64,000 bases of DNA from Nicotiana tabacum (lineage: Eukaryota > Streptophyta > Magnoliopsida > Solanales > Solanaceae): NCBI RefSeq assembly GCF_000715075.1, contig NC_134096.1, positions 62,319,854 to 62,383,853 on the forward strand, in the 5' to 3' direction. The stretch's first letter is position 1; the number at the start of each line of letters is the position of its first letter. The position numbers and the translations under genes are program-made. The notes below the pieces were generated by a model. It saw only the letters and a program-made list of their open reading frames with translations. It did no database searches and was not told the DNA's origin. Shown piece after piece: positions 1-11,098 of the stretch.

Positions 1-280
1 GTATTTTAGTAATCCGCATTTATTATAATCGTATACCATGAATATTATTTCTGTGGGGGTTAATTTTCCCAACAAATATGAGATAGAAGTACCCGTCAAA
101 GTAGCGTTTGTGTGCTAAGCATATAATTTGCACAACACACATGCCCTAAAAGTACGTCTAAATCGTGATCAACAGCATAGACTCTAACTAAAGCTTTAGT
201 GGCTAAGATCCATCTCAATTACAACCACTCCCAACGATTGAATGGAATCAGAATTCTGTGTTGAACGTTATAATCCAAAC

Positions 281-658
281 CAGTGTTGTCAAACACGAAA
301 AGAGCAAAAAAAAACTCTAAGGTCTGTTAGGGCTTTAAACACAAATAAAGCATGGGCTTTAATGAAGAAAGATGCAAATGGAGAAAAATTACAAATATGT
401 ATGTGTAGTCCAACACTAATATCTATTAGTATGAATACTAAATTTATGGACAAAGAAATTAAAAAAAAAATTATGATAAAATGAAATATCAATTGTTAGT
501 GTTGCCTCTTTAAGATTATGCTCATTGGCAAGGAAAAGTATGCCTTAGAGTCTTGACGACAACACTGAAGTGCCTGATAAGCGAGGCGAAGCGCTAAACA
601 TGTTTTGAGCCTCACTTCAAGGCTTAAGTGTGCTTTAAGCGCGCCTTTGATAATGCTG
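281..658. mobile_element. hAT-type MITE (non-autonomous DNA transposon)
   Basis: A 378-bp element bounded by near-matching terminal inverted repeats: CAGTGTTGTCAAA at the left end and the complement of TTTGATAATGCTG at the right. It is flanked by a perfect 8-bp target site duplication, ATCCAAAC, at 273-280 and 659-666. An 8-bp duplication with CAG...CTG ends is the signature of the hAT superfamily. The interior is AT-rich at the left and carries GC-richer, partly inverted segments (aagcgaggcgaagcgc, ctttaagcgcgcc) at the right. It has no transposase, so it would depend on one supplied in trans. Its ends resemble, but do not match, the larger hAT element at 25243-25998. Confidence 0.9.
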
Positions 659-1660
659 ATCCAAACCGGCGAAAGAAAGAGAAAACACATAGCAGCTACA
701 CTCGAAACTACTTAAGATAACATAAAAGCTTTTGTTATATCATATAGGTTGAGTGATGTCATTTTCCATATTAAGAGGTTGTCATTTGCTAAAGATTTGG
801 TGCAACATACTGATGACGTCCACAACACACCCCAATAAGAGATATGATATGCTAGAATGCAATAATAATTACCCAAATATGAGTCGGGGTCGAATCCACT
901 GGGAGTTATAAGGGGTGTCAGGAGTATATATTTGAATCAACTGAATGGACTACCTAAATTGCACTTTCACAATAGAGTTTTGATTTCTACTTCTATTAAA
1001 ACTCTAATGATTGCAAGCTAAGGTAAATAAACTAGAGATGAATGTTTTAGATATTTTTTCAAATAGTTTAAAGGCCTAGGATTGTGACGATAACTTAGGT
1101 GTTTGCCTAATGGGATAAAGACGTTAATACTTATTTTGTTAATTGGGGTGTATTATAGCTCTCAACTCTACGTTACCCACTCAATATTTACCTCTCGGTC
1201 AGAGAGTGATTTTGCCCAATTTGGCTTTCTCAAGTCCAAATGGGTGTCAAATAAAATAGTTGATATGAGCTCAAATCGGGTTTTTACTATCTCTAGTTTG
1301 AACCCTTTAATTAGGCTAATTAATTTCTCAATTAACCTAATTCCTTATTAATCAAGTTATCATAAACTAGGTCTCTCTTTCTCAAGTAGAAACTAAGTCA
1401 AATAGGCACGAATCAATGTTTGCAACCATTAATTCTAAAATTGAAGTATGAACTAAGCTAAATATATAATCAACACTCAATCATAAACAAGGATAAATTA
1501 ATCACCCATAAGGTTTACACACTAGGGTTGGGTCACAACCCTAGTAAAATCTAGCTACTCATAATGGGATTTGAAGAAAAGCTAATTAAACCCATGAAAG
1601 ATTAAAATGATGAAATCTAATTTTTAATATTCAAATTTGACCTAATTTTATGAAACTCGT

Positions 1661-1669
1661 CTATTTATA
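1661..1669 (-). promoter_or_regulatory. TATA box of the minus-strand LTR
   Basis: Plus-strand ctatttata reads TATAAATAG on the minus strand. It lies directly downstream, in transcription sense, of the GC-rich array at 1690-2035, so it is probably the LTR promoter TATA element. Confidence 0.5.
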
Positions 1670-1689
1670 CAGGGCGAAAAATCGCGGAC

Positions 1690-2035
1690 AAAAATGCCCC
1701 TCGGGAGGTTATGCGGTCGCACAATTCCATGTGCGATCCGCAAATTTCTTCAGTTGGCAGGAAGGAGAATTTTGCGGTCGCACATTTCTAGACTGCGGCC
1801 GCACATTTCTTGTGCGGTCTGCACTTCACAAAGGCTTCAAGACTTGGTCTTCTTGCATATTCTCTAAACTTTGAATCTTTGTTAGTGAAAACCCAGTTCT
1901 GCGGCCGCACAATTCATGTGCGGTCCGCACATTGCTGAAAAGCCTGTTGGGTTCTGCTGCTTGGGTTGCGCCCGCAAATGGAATTATGTGGTCCGCAATT
2001 TCTTCTGCGGAACGCACATCTTTGCTTTTGCGCCT
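1690..2035 (-). repeat. GC-rich dyad-symmetric short repeat array
   Basis: In otherwise AT-rich DNA this stretch repeats variants of TGCGGNCGCACA with spacers such as aattc-atgtgcggtccgca. Several copies are self-complementary, for example TGCGGCCGCA and GTGCGGTCCGCAC. Copies are irregularly spaced and CpG-rich. The array lies just upstream of the LTR TATA box on the minus strand. ORFs crossing it are by-products of the lack of stop codons in GC-rich DNA. Confidence 0.75.
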
Positions 2036-2212
2036 TTTATTGCCTTATGTTTCGGAACACTCCTTTTGAGTCATATTTCATCATGGGAGACCAAACTTCC
2101 AGCATTTCTGCAATTTGCACAATTTCATTAGTTTCGAAAACACAAGTCAATAATTTCGGACTAAAACTAAAACTAAAAGGTGCTAATAAGCAGTCAAAAT
2201 CTCCACTTATCA

Positions 2213-3288
2213 GGTACCACTATCATGAAATTCATGTGAGGGTGGCAAAAACACCTTGCACATGAATTAAGAAACAAAGAAGCCAGAAAAGTAGTATTTA
2301 AATCCAAAAAAAAGTTATAAGATATCTAATATCTACGATACATTTCCTGTCCACAATCTTTTTATTCTTTGAAACAAAACAATGATGGTCATTGATTCAC
2401 CAAGCAAAAATAAGATGGCAAAGACCCAAATAGGAAAACCAGAACTTCAGAAATTCAAATTAGTGCAACTCGCCTATTCTGTTTAAGCTACATCTAGATT
2501 TAAAATTAACTATCACTTGTGCATTTCTAACTCAAAATATTCACGATTCTCCAGTTATTTCTCTGCGAATTTCGATTTATTCTTTTATTGAATATTCTAA
2601 AGAAGACGTTCTACGCAAGTTCAATGAATCATACATGATCTAAATGTAACTAAATTAATTCTCTACTTTTACACAAACTAAATTATCTTTTCTTTCTAGC
2701 ATTTCTAGCAGGAGCTACATACATATAAATTCTCTCAGCAGTAAATCACAACGTGCAATTAACATTCAGCAACTGTAACAAATATGAAAGTATCCTTGTC
2801 TTTAACGATTAATCGAACTAAAAACAATCTTAATATTAAGCAAAACTCGAAAGTGCATGCCTTACTCACAATCGCAATATACTTTGCTAGTGGAAGATGC
2901 TTCATATAAAGCTAAGCAACAAAGTGGATGTTAAGAATTTTTTTTCCTAACATCCCGATCTTTAGAGAGAGAAAACCAAACCCAAAAGTACAAAAATCAT
3001 AACATCACAAGTTGGCCTCTGATTCACAGCTACTTTAATGGGGAGATCCAGACCCAGCTTCTTCGCATGATTCAAATTAATGGGATACAGTAGAGAATTT
3101 AACAGAACTAAAGCTACAGTTGAGCGCCATAGTGATAATATGAGCCGGCCACCGGCCGCCGGCAACCATGCTTAGACAGTGAGGGACAGTGGGAACCGGG
3201 AGGTACAAAATGAGATCGGGAGGTACAAGTTGCCCGCTAACCTTGTCCTGAAAAGTCATTTACTCACTCTAGTTTTACGAGTAACCTA
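2213..3288. other. AT-rich intergenic DNA, no gene recognised
   Basis: No coding region, RNA gene or transposon end could be supported. A small GC-rich patch near 3140-3170 (gccggccaccggccgccgg) interrupts two short overlapping minus-strand ORFs (2962-3165 and 3077-3259). It could be a remnant of a transcribed exon, but no homology or splice structure was recognised. Confidence 0.4.
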
Positions 3289-3760
3289 AAGCAACAACAA
3301 CCCAGTAAAATTTACTAATAGTGTTTGGGAAGGGTAGTATGTATGCAGACCTTATCCGTATTTCGAACAAGTAGAGAGGTTATTTTCGAAAGACCCTCGG
3401 CTCAAAAAAACAAAAAGACAAAAGGATAAAAAGGAGACAATATTAGTATCACAACAGCAATCATAGGAAAAATAGGAACACCATGAAATCTAAAAGAAAG
3501 ATGCAAAGCAAAGGGAGACAATATTAGTATCACCACTACAATCATAAGAAAAATAGGAACACAATGAAATCTAGAAGAAAGATGCAAAGCAAAAGCGATA
3601 GCTAGTAAATAGGACATGCACTAAAAAACGAAATAGTAAGACATAACATTGTCACTAGCTATCTTAGACAAAAACCCTACATGGCTAGTCCCACAATGGT
3701 ACGAAGTAAGGCACGACTCAACTACCTCCTAACCTACAACCCTAAAAAAAAGTTTAAAAC
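3289..3760 (-). mobile_element. 3' tail of an RTE-type LINE or LINE-mobilised SINE
   Basis: The plus strand shows caacaacaaccca, then a conserved block (gaagggtagtatgtatgcagacctta ... gtagagaggt ... gaccctcggctc). On the minus strand this reads as a tail ending in TTG repeats, the usual 3' end of plant RTE-clade LINEs and of SINEs that share their tails. The same block recurs at 44560-44680 and, more degraded, at 43046-43190. The far end (actacctcctaacctac...) matches the 3' untranslated sequence next to the LINE at 43330. There is no coding sequence here, so it is a strongly 5'-truncated copy. Confidence 0.65.
3431..3593. repeat. Two-copy tandem duplication, about 80-bp unit
   Basis: The segment gagacaatattagtatcac ... 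gaaagatgcaaagcaaa occurs twice head-to-tail, at about 3431-3510 and 3511-3593, with only a few differences. It lies inside the LINE-tail remnant and is probably a local slippage or unequal-exchange duplication. Confidence 0.85.
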
Positions 3761-3859
3761 GAGTTAACTTTGTAAAGACGACATTTATTTAATTAAATTG
3801 TCATGCATATTTATACGTAAAACGGTACAATTAAATTTATAACGTGGTTTATAGACAAG

Positions 3860-4420
3860 TGAATCAATTTGATCCCAAAATAATAAATAAATTAAATAAA
3901 ATGTAAGACTTAGCGTTGAAATCGAGATAAGACAGCAAACAGTTTGGTTATGGGAGCAAAGCTTCCAAAGACAGCAATAAGAATATCAATATACTGAAAA
4001 TAAGTATTATTATACTTAGAATAATGTATAGCATAAATTTGTCAGAATTTTCGTATCCTACAATGGCTGTTGAAGTCATTATTTATAGTTACACCTAGGG
4101 AACAAGGTCCTAGGATCAAGCCCCTCTTAAATGACAGTTATAGGGACTAATGATGAATGTGTAATGGCAAGATATGAATGCTAAAATTCTCTATAACAGT
4201 TTATATATTTAATACTGAGGAATATTCTTCATTAAATGTCGTCGTGTGGCAAATATTTGTTTGTCCTCGTTAGCAATATTCCTTTCGGAGTCTTCCCGGT
4301 GCCAACCGAAGCTTCTGTCCCCGGCCTTGGTTCCCCCTTGCCTCATTTTTAGTCTGTATCTTGTTCCACGTGTCGCTCTATTATTCGAGTAGTTAATATG
4401 AACCAATTTTACCGTATACA
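3860..4420 (-). mobile_element. 3' LTR of a Tat-lineage Ty3/gypsy element
   Basis: On the minus strand an LTR start TGTATACGGT lies at 4420, immediately after a purine-rich tract. A TATA box (TATAAATA, minus) occurs at 4080-4087. The transcribed end lies further left, but its exact limit is unclear and I saw no duplication of the target site. A related LTR start (TGTATAGGCG) with a similar purine tract is present at 46873. Orientation agrees with the minus-strand pol remnant at 8530-10778. Confidence 0.55.
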
Positions 4421-4440
4421 AATAGTCCCCCTGCTTGCCG
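4421..4440 (-). other. Polypurine tract of the Tat-lineage element
   Basis: On the minus strand CGGCAAGCAGGGGGACTATT precedes the LTR start at 4420. This is the expected site for priming plus-strand DNA synthesis during reverse transcription. Confidence 0.55.
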
Positions 4441-4785
4441 GTGGCACATCTTTGTGTCATCGGGAAGTTGGTGAAGATTCATTTCTTGGAGGAAATATTT
4501 TTTATCCCTTCTGAAAAGTTTCTGACGCTTGATTAGACGCACGTCTCTCCGTATTTAATACCCTGAATACGCATCACTCCACGATTTAGCAATATTTTTG
4601 CCGGCTCTCGAGGTAATCATGGCCACAATTTTAGTTGTCTATTTATTTCCTTATACGCATCATTCTTCTTCTTTTACACTTCATAGTTCTTCAAACTCTC
4701 TCAACTTCTTTGCATTCAACTCTTTCTTGCTTTCACTCTTCTTTAATCTTCTTCTTCAAAGACCTCTTATTACTTTCTGCTAACC

Positions 4786-7512
4786 ATGACTTCATCCTCC
4801 AAGAATTCAAGTTCTCTTAAAAACAAAGGAAACACCGATGATGTTGCCCCTCCTACGGTGAGCACCATCATTCCCAGAAGACTCAACACAGCCAAGGACT
4901 TCGAAGAGAATTTTCCTTCTACAAGTTCTTGTACATGGGTTGTTGGCGTGTACCCTTCTTCTATACGTCCTTCTAGCATTCCTGTTGTGAAGGAGGATTG
5001 TGATTGCCATGATATGAACATCATTGCTCCCAAACTGGTGGAGAGAGTAACCTTCCCTAAAAAGGGAATTATATACGTTTATAAGTACCCATTCACTTTG
5101 GGTACGTTCTCTTTGAGCAGTGGAGTTGACCTCGTGATTTTGGAGTTGTGCCACAAATACCAGATTTGTTTGGCACAGATGGGCCCTTCGGTGTGACAGA
5201 TGGTAGCCTGTCTACAACGGCTATGCTAGGATACAAAGGAAGAGTTCACCTTGGCTCGCATGATGAACCTCTACTCTCCCAAGATTTTTCGAGGGGGAGT
5301 AATAAACTTTAGCAAACGCGGCCACCATGCTTTGCTCACCAACATGGATGATGACAATGACCGTGGATGGATGGAGCGGTTCGTTGTTGTTTCCACCAGG
5401 GATATTATCACGGCCACAACTCCATATTTCCCTAAGTCATGGACTCGTACACGTAAGTTCAACGTCTGTCTTTTCTCTGAAAAAAGGTTGTTTTGTGTTG
5501 ATATGGATCCTTCTCTTTTCATAATTTCAGCAACTCGGTGGACACCACCAACGGTTAAAGGCTTGGACCAGTGGGTTCAAAATATTATGTACATTACCAT
5601 GCCTGAGACCCACCGGTGGAAAAAAATGGCCCCCAAATACAGATGGAATGCTAAAAACCATGGTAAGTTGACTCGCGAAACTAATCTTGTCTTTATCTCA
5701 TTTTTGTGTTTAAGAAAATTGGTTAACTTCTTTTTCAGTTGAATTCAGGTCTTCCGCAGGGCACTGTTACCATCCCCGGGGAGGATGTTTTTCTGATCCC
5801 GCAGAGGTTGCGAGGTTGTTGAAGTAGGCCTTCACTGAACAGGTGCCACCATATCCGTTTTTGGTGCAAGTGCTTCCTCTCGGAGTCCCCGGTCGGAGAG
5901 CAAGAAACCAAAAGATGATGTAAAAAGTCATGCCTGAGTCAGCCCCAGTCACTGTGGTAATTGATGATGATGGGGAAGCCAGTGATAAAGGGGATTCCCT
6001 ACAAAGGAGACAACGACCTTCATCAGCTCAACAGAATGCTCAATCTGAAGATCTTATAACCCCAACTGAGGACGATGCCTAAGCGCTCTGGGGAGAGTAT
6101 GACTTAGAGGAGAATGCCAGTTCTCCATTTCCAGTCCCAGTTGTTGCTCCCGATACTGTGAGGCTGAGTATCGGGCCTCTTCCATCTTCGATTGGTGAGA
6201 AACCTATAACTAGAATTGCCTTTGCCACAACTATTTCTCAAACCACAACACCATCATCTTCATCTCCTACTATGCCAGTCATACCTTCGTCACCAGCAAC
6301 TACTACATCACCCCCACCGTCCGCAGACACCTGAGAGGAGGACGTCCCTTCTCCCCAGTCCCTAGACCATGGGAATTTTGTGCACAACTATTTGGCCCCT
6401 TCTGCAAATCCCTTGAGGAGGAGGAGTGTCTCCCTCATGGTATCTATCGAGTGCCATATATTGTCCCGGACTGTGGAACTCGCTAATTAACTGAAGTCGC
6501 TAGCTTCAGAAAAAGACAAGAAGAAAATACACTCTCTTTCGAGGGAGTGTATGATAAACAATGGTATGCACAACGTAGCAGCAATGTGATACTTGTTCCT
6601 TTTACTGTTTGTTTCCTCTTGACTTGCTATGATAGGATTTCTTATTTGAGTTTTTACTTCGCATGCTAACTTCCTTGCTTTCGAGGGCCTTCAAAAGTTA
6701 ATCCTTGATAATGAAAAGCTTACGTCCAAGCGGGATCAACTGTTGGCCGAGTGGGACCAAGTTGCTACTCGCCTCCCGATGTTGGAAGCACAAGTTGTTA
6801 AAGCTGGTGAGTTGGAGGCTCGGTTGTAGCAGAGTGAGCAGGAAGTTATGGCCCTCAGCCAAAAATCCTCCTAGTTAAATGTACAGACTCAAGAAGCCAA
6901 GGCTAAATGGTTTGAGGTCCAAAATGATGTGCTTGCTGCTACCGAGCGCGAGGCTGCCTTTACTAAGATATTGAATAACTTTGAGGTAGCCTTAAACTCC
7001 AAAGCTGAAGAGGTTGTTTCTGCTGAGGAGAAGCGTGTCCAGATGGATGAGAAGTATAAAAGGGTCATGGAACACAATAAGGTTCATATCACCACTATCC
7101 ATGACCTTGATCTCAGCGTTAGGGCCATGAGATCCGAGTGGGATAGCCTTTCGACCGAGGTTGATCGGTTTAAATCAAAGATCCAGCACCGAGCGGATTC
7201 TCTCACTATTGAGAAAACACATTCTATGTATAGCATGAGGAGAAACCCTTGGAAGAGGCCAAAGCGAGAATCATTTATTTTGATGTCGAGATAGCCAAGG
7301 CCTGAGAGTTGGAGTCAACCGCCTGAAGGCACCTCCCAGCTCGACCTGATGCAACTGACTCTTCTAGTTCCAGTTTTGAATTCTCGGGAATTGAGAAGGA
7401 ACTTGAGGAGGATGATGAAGGCCAAGATTCCGAGCCGACGGCAGATCCGCCTACTTCTCCTGGGGGCGCAAATGCTTCTCTTCCCCCAAGTTCTGGGGAT
7501 GCAGTAGTTTAG
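4786..7512 (+). pseudogene. Antisense extra ORF of the Tat-lineage element (decayed, intron-containing)
   Basis: A gene-like unit facing the element's pol from the opposite strand. It starts at the ATG at 4786, downstream of a possible TATA (tatttaata, 4552). Frame-conserved blocks run through 4786-5193 and 5251-5450 (motifs YPFTLGTFSL, MMNLYSPKIFRGGVINFSKR, GHHALLTNMDDDNDRGWMER). They then pass two GT-AG introns, 5453-5530 and 5663-5748, which rejoin the reading frame exactly (...TRT|PTRW and NHG|LPQG). A third intron is likely about 6500-6690. The 3' half is a charged coiled coil (about 6690-7290) and an acidic serine-rich tail ending at the TAG at 7510. Stops (TGA at 5194, TAA near 6082) and frameshifts show decay. 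Extra ORFs, including antisense ones between pol and the 3' LTR, are known in Tat-lineage elements. The function is unknown, and the introns suggest capture of a host gene. Confidence 0.7.
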
Positions 7513-8079
7513 TTTTTCGCTTTCTTTTTACTTTGTTGTTTTCTTTTCATACTTTTGTACTTGTACTTCTTGGAACGCTTGTTATATAAAAGTGTTTTTC
7601 ATTTAAGCATAGCACGAAGTTTACTTTTTTATGTCGAATTATGCAAGGCTTTCGGGTGCATTTTTCCCCGATAGCAGTTGGGTTCCGGGAATAAACGCTT
7701 CCGGAACCAACCCTTTAATGTGAGGGTTTCATAAGAGAGGGCCCTCTTATGTTTACGGTGCTCTTGAAGAGGACGTCTCCTGTTCATTCTGGCACTAGCA
7801 TTTGAAGTACTTGATTAACTTTCAAATGATAAAATTAATTCATCGTTTGGACAAGAAACAAGATAAAAATAAAAGGACTTTATTTTATTCCTTCTATCTT
7901 CAAAGGTACATAAGCATTCGTTCTGCTGAAAATGAAACTGCCATTACTTGTGGCTAATTTGTACAACTTATTTCTACGGGGCTGGCTGCATAGTCCCTGG
8001 TCCCGATGAGACATTTGTGTTCCCAGATTTTGCAGTCCCGGTTTCTGTGGCAATCAGGTTGTCGTATTATCATATCATT

Positions 8080-8091
8080 CCCCCCCCCCCC
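8080..8091. repeat. C12 homopolymer
   Basis: Twelve consecutive C residues on the plus strand, isolated within AT-rich spacer. Confidence 0.9.
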
Positions 8092-8161
8092 TAGTGTTCA
8101 AATGTTAATTGAAATACTGAAAGTCTAGCTCCTTTAAGGATTCCACTAGTGAATTGTTGTA

Positions 8162-8358
8162 TAATCTTTGGTCTGATAGCAAGATTTGTTTCCCATTAGA
8201 AACTTTGTTACCGAGCCAAAGATTATCTAACCACCCCCTAGTGGCTTGTAGTGAAGAAGAACTCGTGAACGGTCAAATAGCTTTTGGTCCTATAGCAAGC
8301 TTTGTTTCCCGTTAGGAACTTTGCTATCGAGCCAAAGACTATCTAACCATCCCGTTGT
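8162..8358. repeat. Two-copy direct repeat, about 115-bp period
   Basis: The segments at 8162-8243 and 8277-8358 share tataatctttggtctgatag-like starts, tttgtttccc, gaactttg and gagccaaag-tatctaacca. Each copy also contains an inverted pair (ctttgg ... ccaaag) and could fold into a stem. They lie between the 3' ends of the converging antisense ORF and pol. Confidence 0.8.
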
Positions 8359-8529
8359 GGTTTATTATTTCCATGCCTTGACATTTAAATGTCTTATTTC
8401 TGCTGATGATGTTTCCTTCGTAGGATGTTTTTCATTGTTGCCTCGTTAAAAATCTTGCTTGAAAAACCCAATTGGAACAAAAACTAGACGAAGGGGAAAA
8501 CATTGCAGCACATACTTTCAGTATAAGTG

Positions 8530-10778
8530 GTGCTCATCAGCAATAATACCTTTAAGGTGGGACACATTATAGTTTCTCGGCAATTTTACTCTGTCTTGGT
8601 TTTCCAGTTCATATGATCATTTTCTGGTGACAATTGAAACCCGGTAGGGGCCTTCCCAAGTCGGACCCATCTTCCCTCCGTTGAGTTCTCGGGTGTTTTG
8701 AGTCACTTTCCTTAAAACCAAGTCTCCTACTTTAAAATAACGGAGATTGGCCCTTCGACTATAGTATCATTCTATTCTTTGTTTTTAGGCCACCATCTTT
8801 ATGTGCATCAAGTCCCTGCGTTCGTCAAGCAGCTTCATTTGACTAGCAATGCTTCGTTGTTTGTTTCTTCGTCTGCCCGGAAGTATCTCATGGTAGGTTC
8901 TCCCATTTCCACCGGGATTAGAGATTCTACTCCGTATACGAGAGAGAAAGGTATCTCTCACGAGCTTGACTTGGTCGTTGTCCGATACGCCCATAGCACT
9001 CCCGGTAACTCGTCGGGCCATTTGCCTTTGGCTGCTTCCAATCTCTTTTTTGAGGTTTTGAATAATCACCTTGTTTTTCGACTTTGCTTGTCCATTTGCA
9101 CTCGGATGGTATGGTAAAGATGTGATTTTTTTGATTTTCAAATCCTCAAGGAATTGTTTGACCTTCACGCCTATGAATTGTGGCCCATTGTCACGGGCTA
9201 TCTCCTTTGGTATTCCGAACCTGCAAATTATGTTCTCCCTCAGGAAATCAACCAATTCATACTCGCCGATTTTTTTATAAGGACCTGCTTCAACCTACTT
9301 AGAGAAGTAATCATTTAAAATCAAAAGAAACCTTACCTTTCTGGGAGCCGGTGGCAGCGAACCGACTATATCCATCTCCCATTTTATGAATGGACATGGT
9401 GATAATACCGAGTGTAATAGCTCTGTCGATTGGTGTACTAACAAAGCATGGCGTTGACACTTGTCGCTTTCTGAATGAATAACTTAGCATCTTGTGCCAT
9501 CCGAGGCTAGTAGTATCCTACCGTAACTAACTTTAACACTAACGAGTCCTCACCTGAGTGATTTCCGCAGACTCCTTCGTGGACTTCTATCATGACATAA
9601 TTAGCCTCGGAGGCTCCTAAACATCATGTCAACGAGCCTTAGGATGATTTTCTATACAACTAGCTTCCCAGAAGCTGTAGCGAGCTACTTTGATGCGGAG
9701 TGCCCAGGATGCCTTCGAATCTTCGAGCAGTTTTCCGTGTTCAAGATAGTTGATTATTTCATTTTTCCAGTCCCAGACCAAATTGGATGTATTTCTTCTC
9801 TCGAGATGTGGGTGATTTACCATTCCCTGAATCGTGCGAGCAGATTCTAAACTTTCACCACATATTGTTGCATGCATTCCTTTTTGGTGTCGAAGATCCC
9901 GTATACCTGATTTACCACCAGTTTGGAATCGTATTTGATTTCAATGACCTCGGAGTCTAGTCCCTGGGGCAGTTCAAGTCCTGCAATCAAAGACTCATAC
10001 ACGACTTCATTATTACTCAAGGGAACAGTTTTTATGGCCTGCCTCAGGGTTTCTCCCGATGACGTAATTAATACTACCCCGAGCCCGGACCCTTTCACGT
10101 TGGAAGCCCCATCCATGAAAAAGGTCCAGACTCTTGATGTCGTTTCCGACACCATCATTACTTCTTTTGTGGCCAAATGTAGTAGTCCGGGACTGAAATC
10201 AGCCACAAAGTCGTCCAAAACTTGTGATTTATTTAATAGCAGTCCTAAGTTTATACTCGATGCCAAATTCACTCATTTTGACTGCCCACTTGTCCAGTCG
10301 ACCTGACAATTCAGGTTTGTGAAGGATATTCCGCAGGGGAAAGGTTGTCACCACGGCTATTGGGTGGCATTTGAAATAAGGCCTAAGCTTTCGAGCGGCG
10401 ACTACGAGAGCTAAGGCCAATTTTTCGAGTTGCGGGTAATGAGTTTCCGCTCCCGTTAAAATTTTGCAAATATAATAGATAGGAGATTGCGTACCTTGGT
10501 CTTCCCGGACTAGAACGACACTTACCGCTACCTCCGAGACCGCTAAGTAAATTAGCAAATGTTCTCCTTCCTCCGATTTTGATAGTAACGGAGGGCTTGA
10601 TAAATACCCTTTCAAGTCTTTTAGTGCCTGTTGGCATTCCGAAGTCCATTCAAAGTTTTTCTTCTTCTTCAAAAGTGAGAAGAAGTGATGGCATTTTTTC
10701 GAAGACCGGGAAATGAACATGTTTAGAGAGGTCAGTCTTCCAGTTAACCTTTGGATTTCTTTCAAATTTGACAGCTGG
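8530..10778 (-). pseudogene. Tat-lineage Ty3/gypsy pol, 5'-truncated and decayed
   Basis: From 10778 leftwards the minus strand encodes the end of reverse transcriptase (QRLTGRLTSL) and a retroviral-type RNase H (about 10650-10290, LAVSEVAVSVVLVRED). A second, archaeal-type RNase H follows (about 10170-9850, FFMDGASNVKGSGLG), then a linker (about 9877-9629). The integrase core has first Asp in EMDIVGS near 9365 and second in RDNGPQF near 9190. Its C-terminal part continues to about 8530 (GDLVLRKVTQNTREL). The double RNase H is diagnostic of the Tat lineage. Damage includes a TAG near 9291, frameshifts, and Lys instead of the catalytic Glu in NGQAKSKNK. LTR, gag, protease and most of RT are missing because an unrelated LTR abuts at 10779. 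This copy cannot be autonomous. Confidence 0.88.
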
Positions 10779-11034
10779 TGTAGCACCCCGAAAAATTTCA
10801 AAATACTTAAGCGCTATTAAGAAAGTTGATGTGTGCTAATTACATTATTTTGTGTGCAAACGATGACTATTAATATGATGGATATTAATTGGATATGATA
10901 ATAAGTGTACGAGGCATATTATAAGTGATGTGGGGTCTAAGGAGAGCCCTAAGTCCAAGTCAAGTTGGAAATTATATGATAGACTAAAGATCCAAATGAG
11001 TACGCACAAGACCTAAATTTGGACGATCATATCT

Positions 11035-11098
<64 letters not shown>

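Larger units (their letters stand above)
811..2212 (-). mobile_element. LTR of an LTR retrotransposon (probably solo)
   Basis: Read on the minus strand the segment begins TGATAAGTGG (2212) and ends GACGTCATCA (811), giving TGAT...ATCA ends typical of an LTR. A TATA box (TATAAATAG, minus, 1661-1669) lies within it, with a GC-rich repeat array immediately upstream. No gag-pol is attached on either side, so a solo LTR is the simplest reading. The flanking pentamers (catac at 806-810, ggtac at 2213-2217) match only partly, so the limits are a best estimate. The family was not identified. Confidence 0.55.
7513..8529. other. Spacer between the converging antisense ORF and pol
   Basis: This non-coding part of the Tat-lineage element separates two units that would be transcribed toward each other. 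It contains the likely 3' untranslated region of the antisense ORF, a C12 homopolymer (8080-8091) and a two-copy repeat (8162-8358). No further gene is seen. Confidence 0.6.

Noticed and set aside
242..484. 80-codon ORF
   Set aside because: It straddles the boundary and left half of a hAT MITE and shows no domain.
881..900. GGTCGAATCC resembling a tRNA B box, possible tRNA gene or SINE head
   Set aside because: No A box at a suitable distance and no cloverleaf can be drawn around it; it lies inside an LTR-like segment.
1650..2265. Overlapping ORFs on both strands
   Set aside because: They follow the GC-rich repeat array, which has few stop codons; no protein family is apparent.
2962..3259. 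Two overlapping minus-strand ORFs with a GC-rich patch
   Set aside because: No recognised homology, no clear splice sites, and the two frames disagree. Mentioned only as a possible exon remnant.
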